DNA of 42,882 bases from NCBI GenBank assembly GCA_030668025.1, contig DAOUUT010000004.1:1-42882 (forward strand). Direction: 5' to 3'. Source of the stretch: Promethearchaeota archaeon. GTDB taxonomy: Archaea > Asgardarchaeota > Lokiarchaeia > Sigynarchaeales > SOKP01. Every line of letters starts with the position of its first letter. Position 1 is the stretch's first letter. Made by a program: the position numbers and the translations under genes. Below the pieces are notes generated by a model. The model was not told where the DNA came from and made no database searches. It saw nothing but the letters and a program-made list of their open reading frames with translations. This document shows, in pieces, positions 33,934 to 42,552 of this stretch.

Positions 33934-34050
33934 GAAATTTTATACAAAATGAAATTTTTCCTTATTCTTTAATATGAGAATAAATGTTTAAAAACAGTCA
34001 AGTTCATTTATTGTTTGTATTTGTAATTCAAATTTTAATGTGATATTAAC

Positions 34051-35190
34051 ATGTATTCAAAACCAAAAAAACTAGGTTCAATAGAGATTAAAAATCGATT
34101 TGTAAGATCGGCTACATTTGAAGGAATGGCAACTGAAGAAGGATATATTACTGATCAGCACGTCGAACTTTATAAAACTTTAGCTAAAGGAGGAGTAGGT
34201 TTAATAATTACGGGTTATGCATATGTTCAAGAGAGTGGTAAAGCATTCGAAAAACAAACGGGAGTTAGTAGAGATGATTATATACCGGGTTTAAGTAGAA
34301 TTGCTGAAACAGTTCATAAAAATGGAGATAATTGCAAAGTTGCTTTACAAATTGCACATTGTGGGCATCAATCTCGTCATCTTGAAAATACAATAGCCCC
34401 TTCTGCTCAGGAGGAAAAGTTAACTAGAAAAATACCACGCGAAATGACTAGAGAAGAAATACGAGATACAGTTGATGCTTTCTCCCAAGCGATCAGAAGA
34501 GCAAAAGAAGCTGGTTTCGACGCAGTGCAGTTGCATGGAGCTCATGGTTATCTCATAACTCAATTTCTTTCCCCTTATATAAACAAAAGAACGGATGATT
34601 ATGGGGGGAGCATAGAGAATAGAACTAGGTTCCTTGAAGAAATTTATAATAAAAGTGTTGAGTTGGTTGGAAAGGATTTTCCCATCTTTATAAAAATGAA
34701 TGGTGTTGATTTTGTGGAGGGAGGAACTACTATAAGTGAATCTACTGAGGTTGCCAGAAGGTTAGAAAAAATAGGGTATGCCGCAATTGAAGTCAGTGCA
34801 GGAATATGGGAAGTTGCAAAATTAAAAAAGAAAGATCTTGGTTGGAAATCAACCTTTTTACCAGAAAGTCGAATGTTTATTGGAACGATGAATGAACCGG
34901 CTTATAATCTAGCTTATGCAAAAGAATTCAAGAAAGTTCTTGATATACCCGTTATTCTAATTGGAGGTATTAACTCCCTCGATCTAGTAGAGCAAATATT
35001 AACTAATGAAAGTGCTGACTTCGTATCATTTTCTAGACCTCTAATCCGAGAACCAGATCTTCCTAATAGATGGATGAAAGGCATTGGAAACAAAGAAGTA
35101 GATTGCATTTTCTGCAATGGTTGTTTAGCTACGGTAATTACTCCAGGCTTACGATGTGCTAAACTACACGAGTCTAGTGCAGGTAATTAA
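34051..35190 (+). CDS. old yellow enzyme-type NADH:flavin oxidoreductase (short, FMN domain with Cys cluster)
   Basis: 379 residues with a TIM-barrel FMN domain. The flavin motifs are IKNRFVRSATFEGMA (13-27), QLHGAHGYLITQFLSP (160-175, catalytic-type Tyr167), DDYGGSIENRTRF and the C-terminal ILIGGI. A Cys set near the C-terminus, C352-x2-C355-x2-C358-x10-C369, matches the 4Fe-4S site of 2,4-dienoyl-CoA reductase-type enzymes, but the NAD(P)-binding domain that normally follows (about 300 residues) is absent. Electrons would therefore come from a partner, probably the ferredoxin-like protein encoded just upstream. The protein reduces an activated double bond, perhaps of an enoyl- or dienoyl-type substrate. 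The start is ATG. Confidence 0.88.
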   Translation: MYSKPKKLGSIEIKNRFVRSATFEGMATEEGYITDQHVELYKTLAKGGVGLIITGYAYVQESGKAFEKQTGVSRDDYIPGLSRIAETVHKNGDNCKVALQIAHCGHQSRHLENTIAPSAQEEKLTRKIPREMTREEIRDTVDAFSQAIRRAKEAGFDAVQLHGAHGYLITQFLSPYINKRTDDYGGSIENRTRFLEEIYNKSVELVGKDFPIFIKMNGVDFVEGGTTISESTEVARRLEKIGYAAIEVSAGIWEVAKLKKKDLGWKSTFLPESRMFIGTMNEPAYNLAYAKEFKKVLDIPVILIGGINSLDLVEQILTNESADFVSFSRPLIREPDLPNRWMKGIGNKEVDCIFCNGCLATVITPGLRCAKLHESSAGN

Positions 35191-35219
35191 TTAAAATTCG
35201 TAAAAAGGGTAGAATAAAG

Positions 35220-35987
35220 ATGAGTAAATACAAAAAAACAGATGAGGATCTAAATAAATACCTTCGGTTAGCTACATTCCCCGTTGCCGTAAAATTACTG
35301 CGGAATCCCGAAGAATTAAATGATATTAAATTTTTAAAAAAAACAGAAAAACAAATAGCGCTTTGTCAAATTTTCAGTTATGCAAGGTATTATGGATGGA
35401 CTATGGGTTGTGTAAAGGAGGATAATTTATGCCCGCTAGCCGAAATAAGTCTTGGATTTGAAAAATCGCATAAACTTTTCGAAGAGGGCGCTTTTTTCGT
35501 GGGACGATACAATGAGACAAAAGAAGCAGCAAAGAAAACCACTGCTACAATGCCTAAATTACCACTTGGGCAATATTCTGCAATTGTTTCTGGCGCTTTA
35601 AGTCGCGTTGAATTTGATCCCGATTTGATTCTAATTTGGGGTAATTCTGCTCAGATTATGAGAATAATCCAGGGTTCTTTATGGAAAAAAGGAGGGAGAG
35701 TTTCAATGTCAACTTTTTGTGATGGTGTTTGTGCGGATACTATTTCAAAAGCCATTCTTACGGGTGAACTACAGATTGCGTTCCCATGTCTTGGCGATCG
35801 TCGTTTTGGAATGGCAACTGATACGGATTTAATTGCCTCAATACCTATGGGAATTATTGACGAAATAATAGAAGGTATGGAAAAGACTCACAGAGCGGGA
35901 ACGAGGTACCCTATACCATATCAAATGTCAACCCCCGAATTCTTCGTAAAATTAAAGAAACAATTAGATAAAGCAAAGAAGACCTAA
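35220..35987 (+). CDS. DUF169 family protein
   Basis: 255 residues, soluble. Family landmarks are FPVAVKLL near the start, a Cys-containing CQIFSYARYYG...GCVKEDNLCPLAE section, GQYSAIVSGAL, PDLILIWGNSAQIMRIIQG, and a Cys pair in TFCDGVCAD followed by FPCLGDRRFG. DUF169 proteins occur in anaerobic bacteria and archaea, often near Fe-S or CoA enzymes, and have no established function; the conserved cysteines suggest metal or cluster binding. The gene begins 29 bases after the old-yellow-enzyme gene and is very probably in the same transcript. The start is ATG. Confidence 0.85.
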   Translation: MSKYKKTDEDLNKYLRLATFPVAVKLLRNPEELNDIKFLKKTEKQIALCQIFSYARYYGWTMGCVKEDNLCPLAEISLGFEKSHKLFEEGAFFVGRYNETKEAAKKTTATMPKLPLGQYSAIVSGALSRVEFDPDLILIWGNSAQIMRIIQGSLWKKGGRVSMSTFCDGVCADTISKAILTGELQIAFPCLGDRRFGMATDTDLIASIPMGIIDEIIEGMEKTHRAGTRYPIPYQMSTPEFFVKLKKQLDKAKKT

Positions 35988-36063
35988 TATTTATTTCTTA
36001 TATTGTTTTTAGCATTATTTCTATTAAGTGAAAAAAAAGAAAGTATAAAGAAAAATAAAATGG

Positions 36064-36936
36064 TTAACTAATTTCTTGAAAGGATATTGCTACTTTTTTT
36101 GTAATTCCAAATTTTTCTGCCCATTTTCTTATATACCTATTCCTGTGTTCTTTAGTGAGATCTAAAATAATAAATGCAGGAATTGACGCAATTGATATAA
36201 GAAACATCATTGGTAATAATAACATTAGATTTGGAATTAACATCACCCCAGTCATTTCAGCTAAGAATATAGAAATTAATTGATAATATGAAAATATTAC
36301 TGCTATTCCAGCATAACCTTTCATCAGATTCATATACCATCCTCCGACAGATCGACCTATAATATTTTGTTCTAATTGTTTTTTTCTAACTTTTTCTTGA
36401 TTGCTATATACAATTCCAGCATCATTTAGGAACCAAACAGGTGAAAATAATCCCATTGCTATAATTATAGTAATTGATAAAATAATTAAAAAAGCAATAA
36501 GATAGACTGTACTTGGCATATTACTAATGTCACCGATATTATATACAACCTCATTAGCTATATTATTATCTAAAGCGAACATCAGTGATAAATTAATAGC
36601 CAATAATGCTGGAAAAATTCCCTTATACATACTTTTAAATTTCTGCGATTTTAGATTTTCTTGAATTCCATAATCCATCGTTAAACCAATTGTTTTCTTA
36701 TGAATAAATAAAAAAAATGGCGATAATATGTAACCAAAAAGAAATCCACCAATTATTGCACCAATAGGCCAAATGAAAACAAAAAGAAGAATAGTTTCTA
36801 CGAATCCTTTACCAGGAATTAATTGTGAAAAATCTTGATCTCCTCGTATAGGTTCTAAAATTAGAAATATTAGGATAATAAGTGCGATTAATATTCCATC
36901 AAGAAATAGAGATTTTTTATATTTTGAGATTCCCAT
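36064..36936 (-). CDS. integral membrane protein, function unknown
   Basis: 290 residues with six or seven TM segments: 11-28, 43-75 (possibly two helices), 108-124, 143-175, 205-230 and 232-262. A cytoplasmic loop carries SNQEKVRKKQLEQNIIGRSVGGWYMNLMKGY, and the C-terminus is basic (KEHRNRYIRKWAEKFG). No Pfam-like signature was recognised. It lies inside the redox/CoA cluster but on the opposite strand, facing the DUF169 gene and divergent from the CoA-transferase-like genes, with the nested inverted repeat in the shared upstream region. Confidence 0.6.
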   Translation of the reverse strand: MGISKYKKSLFLDGILIALIILIFLILEPIRGDQDFSQLIPGKGFVETILLFVFIWPIGAIIGGFLFGYILSPFFLFIHKKTIGLTMDYGIQENLKSQKFKSMYKGIFPALLAINLSLMFALDNNIANEVVYNIGDISNMPSTVYLIAFLIILSITIIIAMGLFSPVWFLNDAGIVYSNQEKVRKKQLEQNIIGRSVGGWYMNLMKGYAGIAVIFSYYQLISIFLAEMTGVMLIPNLMLLLPMMFLISIASIPAFIILDLTKEHRNRYIRKWAEKFGITKKVAISFQEIS

Positions 36937-37059
36937 AATTATTTACCTTATAAGTTAAATTCAAATTAATTTATAATGTGTATAATGAATAATAAATAAT
37001 ATTAAATGTATTTAAAATTAGATAAAAAACTAATAATGTAAGTACGAGATATCCCATTT

Positions 37060-37118
37060 CTTTTCAATTATCTACTCCAGAGTAGATAATTTAAGGAATT
37101 TTTCCTTAAATTGAAAAG
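37060..37118. repeat. nested inverted repeat (outer stem enclosing two perfect hairpins)
   Basis: Outer arms CTTTTCAATT (37060-37069) and AATTGAAAAG (37109-37118) are fully complementary. Inside are hairpin 1 (11-bp arms 37067-37077 and 37080-37090, two-base loop) and hairpin 2 (9-bp arms 37090-37098 and 37102-37110, three-base loop). The arms overlap by one to three bases at the junctions. The element is 62 bases before the CoA-transferase-like gene and 120 bases from the membrane-protein start, so it could be an operator, a structured leader or a small mobile repeat. Confidence 0.65.
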
Positions 37119-37180
37119 GCAATTAAAAAGAATAAATAAATAAGTTTTTTTATAAAACAAAAATTGTTTCTAAATATTGT

Positions 37181-38086
37181 TTGAATATCAAAAATTCAAT
37201 ATTCTATGAAGTGAGGAGACCAAAAATTCGAAAAAGTAAATTAATGACCTTAGACGATGCAATTTCTACCTATGTTCAAGATGGTGATCTAGTTGGTTTT
37301 GGTGGACTTTCGTTTTGGAGAAAACCAATAGAAGCATGTAGAGAGATAATTAGACAAGATAAAAAGGACTTATCTCTTTGCACTTTTGTTGGAGGGATCG
37401 AAATTGATATGCTTATAGCTGCAGGTTGTGCGTCTCAAGTGAGAGCCTGTTTCGTAGGAATGGAAATTTTTGGTATGGCTCCAAATTATAGGAAAGCTGT
37501 TGAGTCCGGATCAATAAAGATTTCTGAAGAAAGTGAAGCTTCTATCGCTCTAGGATTAAGAGCATCCTATTTGAAAGTGCCTTTCATGCCTTTAAAAGGT
37601 ATTATAGGAACTGATATGCCAAAAGTAAGGAATGATATTAAACAATTTAAAGATCCCTTGGGCTCAGATACAGAGTTAATGGCATTGCCCAGAATAGATT
37701 TGGATGTGGCGATCTTACACGTTCCTTATGCAGATGAATATGGAAATGGAAATATTGCTGGAGCTGTTTGGATGGATGACGATATGGCAAAAACCGCTAA
37801 AAAAACGATTATAATAACGGAAAAATTAGTCGAAACAGAGGATATTAGGTATTTACCAGGGAAAGCGCAATTACCAATGCAAACAACCACCGCGGTAGTT
37901 AAGATCCCTTACGGGGCACATCCTACAAGTTGTTATCCCTTCTATACTTTCGATCCCCTTCATATTCAAGCATATTTAAAAGCAGATTTTAAAAATTATA
38001 AAGAAAAATACATTACTGGAAAAAATTCCGCGCAGTATTTAGAGGAAGCTGGAGGAGTTCAAACCATTTTAAATATTTTATTATAG
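37181..38086 (+). CDS. CoA-transferase-like subunit A (glutaconate CoA-transferase / IpdA type)
   Basis: 301 residues. The class I CoA-transferase alpha-subunit fold is seen in MTLDDAISTYVQDGDLVGFGG, with the Gly-rich CoA loop, followed by LSLCTFVGGIEIDMLIAAG and later HVPYADEYGNGNI. The stretch FVGMEIFGMAPNYRKAVESG, with a Glu close to the Phe-Gly, resembles IpdA, the alpha subunit of the steroid ring-opening hydrolase IpdAB, and the Gct group. It should pair with the next gene product. The start is TTG with no clear ribosome-binding site; an internal ATG is at codon 22. The gene follows the nested inverted repeat. Confidence 0.83.
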   Translation: MNIKNSIFYEVRRPKIRKSKLMTLDDAISTYVQDGDLVGFGGLSFWRKPIEACREIIRQDKKDLSLCTFVGGIEIDMLIAAGCASQVRACFVGMEIFGMAPNYRKAVESGSIKISEESEASIALGLRASYLKVPFMPLKGIIGTDMPKVRNDIKQFKDPLGSDTELMALPRIDLDVAILHVPYADEYGNGNIAGAVWMDDDMAKTAKKTIIITEKLVETEDIRYLPGKAQLPMQTTTAVVKIPYGAHPTSCYPFYTFDPLHIQAYLKADFKNYKEKYITGKNSAQYLEEAGGVQTILNILL

Positions 38087-38091
38087 GAGGT
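38085..38091 (+). promoter_or_regulatory. strong Shine-Dalgarno for subunit B
   Basis: AGGAGGT overlaps the stop codon of subunit A and stands 6 bases before the ATG at 38098. It indicates coupled translation of the two subunits. Confidence 0.7.
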
Positions 38092-38097
38092 AAAAGT

Positions 38098-38982
38098 ATG
38101 ACTGAATTTTCAAAAGATTATACTATAGATGAATTAATGACAGTTTTAATGGCGAGAGAAGTCAGAAATGACGATATTATGATCGTAGGGGTGGCAACAC
38201 CAATGGTCTGGGCAGCTTTTACTCTAGCAAAATTAACACATGCCCCTGATGCAATTTATCATTACATTATGGGAAATACTTTTGTTATTGAACCACGACA
38301 GGTTTCTCTTCTTTATTTAGAAATGAATACAGCACGAGCGTATAGATTCCAAAATTCTGTTGAATGTACTTTGGAGTCACTTCCTTCTGAAAAATTAACA
38401 ACCATAGAATTTTTTCGACCGGCTCAGATTGACCAATATGGGAATTCTAATAATGTATGTATAGGAGATTGGGAGAAGCCTAAAATTAGACTACCTGGAG
38501 CCGCAGGAATTTTAGATTTTAGTATGTTCTATAAAAGAGGATCTTTTTTATATACCCCCCGACATGATTCAAGAACTTTTGTATCAACAGAAAAGCTCTT
38601 CTTCATCTCCGGAGCAGGATTCCCTGAAGGAAAGCCATCGATATGTGGAGGATCTGGCCCTCAATGTGTCGTAACTAATCTAGCATATTTAGATTTTGAT
38701 GGAAAAAGCAAAAGAATGAGGTTGGCATCAATTCATCCAGGTGTCGATATAAATACCATTAAAGAATCAACAGGATTTGATTTGATTATTCCGAATGATC
38801 TAAAAGAATCTAAACCCCCTACCGTTAAAGAAATAGACCTATTAAGAGAGAAGGTTGATCCTTTAAAGATAAGAAAATTAGAAGTTCTTTCAGGCAATGA
38901 ACGAGAAGAGCTATTAAATAAAATAATTCAAAAAGAATTAGCAAAGCAAATTAAATTTCCAAAACTGTTAAAATGTAATTAA
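38098..38982 (+). CDS. CoA-transferase-like subunit B (IpdB type), classical Glu motif not seen
   Basis: 294 residues. The beta-subunit fold is visible in the Rossmann-like start (RNDDIMIVGVATPMVWAAF), RPAQIDQYGNSNNVCIGDW, RLPGAAGILDF and the GGSGPQCVVTNLAYLDF section. In true class I CoA-transferases the covalent Glu lies in an SENG-type loop after the first strands; at that place this protein has YHYIMGNTFVIEP, without an acidic residue next to the Gly. IpdB also lacks it, so a hydrolase-type or altered reaction is possible. The gene begins 11 bases after subunit A, with a strong Shine-Dalgarno; the nitroreductase follows after 22 bases. Confidence 0.82.
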   Translation: MTEFSKDYTIDELMTVLMAREVRNDDIMIVGVATPMVWAAFTLAKLTHAPDAIYHYIMGNTFVIEPRQVSLLYLEMNTARAYRFQNSVECTLESLPSEKLTTIEFFRPAQIDQYGNSNNVCIGDWEKPKIRLPGAAGILDFSMFYKRGSFLYTPRHDSRTFVSTEKLFFISGAGFPEGKPSICGGSGPQCVVTNLAYLDFDGKSKRMRLASIHPGVDINTIKESTGFDLIIPNDLKESKPPTVKEIDLLREKVDPLKIRKLEVLSGNEREELLNKIIQKELAKQIKFPKLLKCN

Positions 38983-39004
38983 TAAGTATTAATGTGAATT
39001 TCTT

Positions 39005-39793
39005 ATGGATGAAAAAAATCAAAAAAATCAAACTATAGAGATAATTAAGAATAGAAGAACGATTCGTGCGTACGATCCAAAACCCTTAACTCAAGACGAG
39101 ATTAATGCGATCGTTCAAGGCGCAATGAGGGCACCTACGGCAGGGAAAATGATGTTTTATTCCATCATACAAGTAACCGACCAAAAATTAAAGGATAGGT
39201 TAGTAGTAACCTGTGATAATCAGCCGCATATTGCGAAAGCGCCTCTAGTTCTATTGTTTTTAGCAGATATGCAACGCTGGTGGGATTATTTTAAGGTTTG
39301 CAAAGTAAAAGAAATGTGCCAAGAAAGGAGTCTAGATTTTCAAACACCACAAGAATCTGACTTGCTTCTTGCTAGTTGCGATGCATTGATCGCGGCCCAA
39401 AACGCAGTTATTGCTGCCGAGGCTTTAGGTATTGGTTCGTGTTATATCGGAGATATTATGGAAAACTATGAAACTCATCGAGAGATGTTCGTTCTTCCCA
39501 GATGGGTATTTCCCATAACAATGTTGTGTTTTGGTTACCCAAAAGGAGATAAAAATAAAATACCGCTTACATCACGCTTTCCTGAAAAATTTATCCATTT
39601 TACCAACAAATATTCACGGTTGAGCGAACAAAATTTTACTGAAATGCTTAAAGATGAAAAGGGAAGGATGCACATAAAAGATGCACAAAATTTGGGACAA
39701 AATCTTTATCTTGCTAAGCTAGGAGCAGACTATTCTTTAGAAATGCGTCGTTCTGTCAAGGTAGCAATTAAAGAATGGCTTAAAAAAGAATAA
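39005..39793 (+). CDS. nitroreductase-family flavoprotein
   Basis: 262 residues. The FMN-binding opening is IKNRRTIRAYDPKPLTQDEI with AMRAPTAGKMMFYSIIQV, and the C-terminal GIGSCYIGDIMENYE and PITMLCFGYPKGDK motifs complete the fold. It binds FMN as a dimer and uses NAD(P)H or ferredoxin to reduce nitro, quinone, enone or similar substrates; the true substrate is unknown. The C-terminus extends about 60 residues beyond the core with a helical tail. The gene is 22 bases after subunit B, so it probably belongs to the same operon, and it is convergent with the carboxylesterase gene. Confidence 0.88.
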   Translation: MDEKNQKNQTIEIIKNRRTIRAYDPKPLTQDEINAIVQGAMRAPTAGKMMFYSIIQVTDQKLKDRLVVTCDNQPHIAKAPLVLLFLADMQRWWDYFKVCKVKEMCQERSLDFQTPQESDLLLASCDALIAAQNAVIAAEALGIGSCYIGDIMENYETHREMFVLPRWVFPITMLCFGYPKGDKNKIPLTSRFPEKFIHFTNKYSRLSEQNFTEMLKDEKGRMHIKDAQNLGQNLYLAKLGADYSLEMRRSVKVAIKEWLKKE

Positions 39794-39818
39794 AAAAAAA
39801 GTTAGATATCTAAATACG

Positions 39819-41318
39819 TTAAATAATACCATCCCAAGCAGCTCGTTCTTTATCGAGAAATTTTTCAACTACTTTAAATTCCTTACCGATTAACATTGTC
39901 GATCTTTTCTCAATATCGTAAGGGGTCCATTTAGGAATGCCGTCGTGGTTAGGATTTCCAGTACGAGCAAATGCAATCCAAGCATCCATTATTTTATTGC
40001 TAATGACTTCAGTTTCAGGATCATTACCAGTAAGATCCGCCATTCCAGGAACATCAAGCGTATTAAAAACGAATGGTATTTCGAGAGCGTGACAGGCCCC
40101 TAACACTCCATCGAATTCAGGGGACGGCCAAGTAAACAAGTAATTGTACGTATTGACCTGATGTGTACTCTGAGCTTCAAGCAATTGTATCGTTGAAATG
40201 CGAAAAATATAATCCGTGATAAGAGCGTTCATTATCTCTTTGGGCTCTGTAGAAAAATTTCCTTCCCTCGCCTTCTTGTAAGTATCGATTATTTCTTTGC
40301 TCTTGCTTATATCAATACCTAATCGGCCTAAATATCCGATTAAAAGATTTTCCCCGTCAATATCAGCCATTTTATTTATTTCCGGATCAAGAGCTGTAAA
40401 CAACTTAGCCTCTTCTAGATTAGTGCCTATCATAAATTCAATATTCCCAAAATTACCGTCTTGAAACGCTTTTAATGGGTGTATGGGTAGTGTATCACCA
40501 TCAATTAAAGGTCGAAAAGCAAGGAGATTTGTAGGGTCTTCTGCGAGAAGTTTGTTTTGTGCTTCAATAATTTTTTTGGGTGATAATTCACGCAACGCAT
40601 TAAGGTCACCCTTTTGAATTCCTAACATACGCATCAATCGTTTTGTAGGTTTCTTGGTTACCTTTGGATCAATAGCAGGGGCACTTTGAGCAATAACACG
40701 GCGAAAAAGCCCTTTAGCAGCGGGCATTGCAGGTAATGTAACAACCGAATAACCTCCGGCTGATTCACCAAAAATCGTAACATTAGTGGGATCACCGCCA
40801 AATAATTCAATATTCTCATGAACCCATTCTAGAGCTAATATTTGATCAAGTTGTCCTACATTAGCAGTAACTCCAGGAAGATATAGATAACCTAGAGCTC
40901 CTAACCGATAATTAATAGTAACCACTACAATATCCCCACGCTGTGCTAAGTTTGAGCCGTTATACATAGGGTCGATCCCACCCCCCATAATAAAAGCACC
41001 ACCGTGTATCCAGAACATTACTGGACGTTTATTATTATCTGCAGCAGGCGTCCAAATATTAAGCGTTAAGCAATCCTCGCTTTCTGGTTTAAGTTTGCCC
41101 GTAATTTCTTCGAGCCGAGTATATCCTTGAAAAGCACAAGAACCATATTTGGTAGTATCAAGCACATCATCCCAATTCTTTTTCGCAACGGGAGGAGAAA
41201 ATCGTAAGTCGGCTAAAGGGGGTTCTCCATAAGGTATTCCTTTAAATATATCTAATCCTTTTTCCTTATAACCTTGGATTTTACCAGATTTAGTTCAAAT
41301 AATTGCAGTTTTATTCAT
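39819..41318 (-). pseudogene. type B carboxylesterase interrupted by an in-frame TGA at codon 8
   Basis: Reading from an ATG at 41318 gives a family-typical N-terminus (MNKTAII, then stop, then TKSGKIQGYKEKGLDIFKGI and PYGEPPLADLRF) that runs without a break into the rest: SEDCLTLNIWTP, the oxyanion HGGAF, the nucleophile in FGESAGG (Ser186 in this numbering) and ACHALEIPFVF. The full frame is 499 codons, the normal size. TGA at 41297-41295 interrupts codon 8. No ATG, GTG or TTG lies between it and the GTG at 41165, which would remove about 50 conserved residues. It is thus a recent nonsense mutation, a sequencing error, or translation from a non-standard codon. Confidence 0.75.
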
Positions 41319-41503
41319 AATCTTTCATTCTTTTTAGTATAATTATTTTATATTAGTTGAAAGAGAATAAAAAGATATTTTTTAAGTGAAAAATAACAAG
41401 AAAAAATGGGGTAATTTTATATTTTAATACTAAAAATTAAGAAGAAATTAGCTTAAAAAAGGGTTGAGGAGCACTTTTTGAACATTTCTATAAATAAAAA
41501 GAT

Positions 41504-42481
41504 TTAACTATTTTTTTTTATTTCTAAGGTTATTTTATCAAAAATTTTATGAATAGAGCTATAGATATTGAATTTACCGTCTTCCAAAGCTTTTTTTACA
41601 ATATTTGTTACTTCGTTTTCGTCTACATAATTTTCCATGATAAGCTTTTCGACTTTAGTAAAAAGAAGTTCTTTAATTTTGTAAGAAAATCGATTTTTTT
41701 TCTTTTCGGTAATATTTCCTGAAAGTTCAACATGTTCTTTATGATCCCAAATACTTTGGAGAAGTTCGTCTATACCCTCACCACTGATTGCATCAGTCAA
41801 TACAACTGCGGGTCGATACCCGCTTTGAAATATGGTATCATCGAGCATCATTTCAATTTGTACGGCTATGTCTTCTCCTCCTAAATCCTTTTTGTTAACG
41901 TCGTAAATATCTCCTATTTCAATAATCCCTGCTTTTTGCATTTGAATAACATCTCCGTAGCCAGGAACTAAAATTACAACAACAGTATATACTAAATTGT
42001 ACACATCAAATTCAGCCTGTCCGACGCCAACAGTTTCAATAATGATTATATCCATGCCAAAAGCTTCGTATAGCATGCTAATGTCAAAAACCGCTCTTGA
42101 AATCCCTCCTTTATATCCTCTTGATGCGAGACTACGCATAAAAACGTTAGGGTGTAAGCAGATATTAGTCATTCTAACTCTATCCCCTAAAAATGCTCCT
42201 CCAGTAAAAGGAGACGTTGGATCTACGGAAATAATGCCTACAGTTTTTCCTTCGTCTAACATTTTTTGAGCTATGGCCCCGGTTAAAGTGCTCTTTCCAA
42301 CACCAGGAGAACCTGTGAGCCCAATAATATAAGAATCGTGTTTTATGGTTTCAAAATGCTTAAAAATCTTAGAAGCCTTCAAAGGTTCGTTTTCAACAAT
42401 AGTTATTAATCTCGCTAAAGCAATTTTATCTTTATTTTTAAATCTGTTAATTAAAGATTCTATTATATCATCATTCGTCAA
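41504..42481 (-). CDS. meaB: MeaB/ArgK-type G-protein chaperone of methylmalonyl-CoA mutase
   Basis: 325 residues. The Walker A motif is GSPGVGKST (57-65), followed by VGIISVDPTSPFTGGAFLGDRVRM, the family's hallmark, and IIIETVGVGQAE (switch II). Helix-rich C- and N-terminal parts serve dimerisation. It loads adenosylcobalamin onto methylmalonyl-CoA mutase and protects it from inactivation. The start is TTG at 42481. It lies 71 bases downstream of the B12-binding subunit on the same strand, as in many archaea, and the adenosyltransferase needed for its cofactor is at 32077. Confidence 0.95.
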   Translation of the reverse strand: MTNDDIIESLINRFKNKDKIALARLITIVENEPLKASKIFKHFETIKHDSYIIGLTGSPGVGKSTLTGAIAQKMLDEGKTVGIISVDPTSPFTGGAFLGDRVRMTNICLHPNVFMRSLASRGYKGGISRAVFDISMLYEAFGMDIIIIETVGVGQAEFDVYNLVYTVVVILVPGYGDVIQMQKAGIIEIGDIYDVNKKDLGGEDIAVQIEMMLDDTIFQSGYRPAVVLTDAISGEGIDELLQSIWDHKEHVELSGNITEKKKNRFSYKIKELLFTKVEKLIMENYVDENEVTNIVKKALEDGKFNIYSSIHKIFDKITLEIKKNS

Positions 42482-42552
42482 TAAGATACATCCTCAGATA
42501 AATTTTAGATATAAAATAATAATTATAAATAAAAAAATTAAACATGTTTTTT

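Noticed and set aside
41295..41297. TGA in the carboxylesterase read as selenocysteine.
   Set aside because: No known selenocysteine at this place in the family, the residue is far from the active site, and the 25-base 3' gap leaves no room for a SECIS hairpin.
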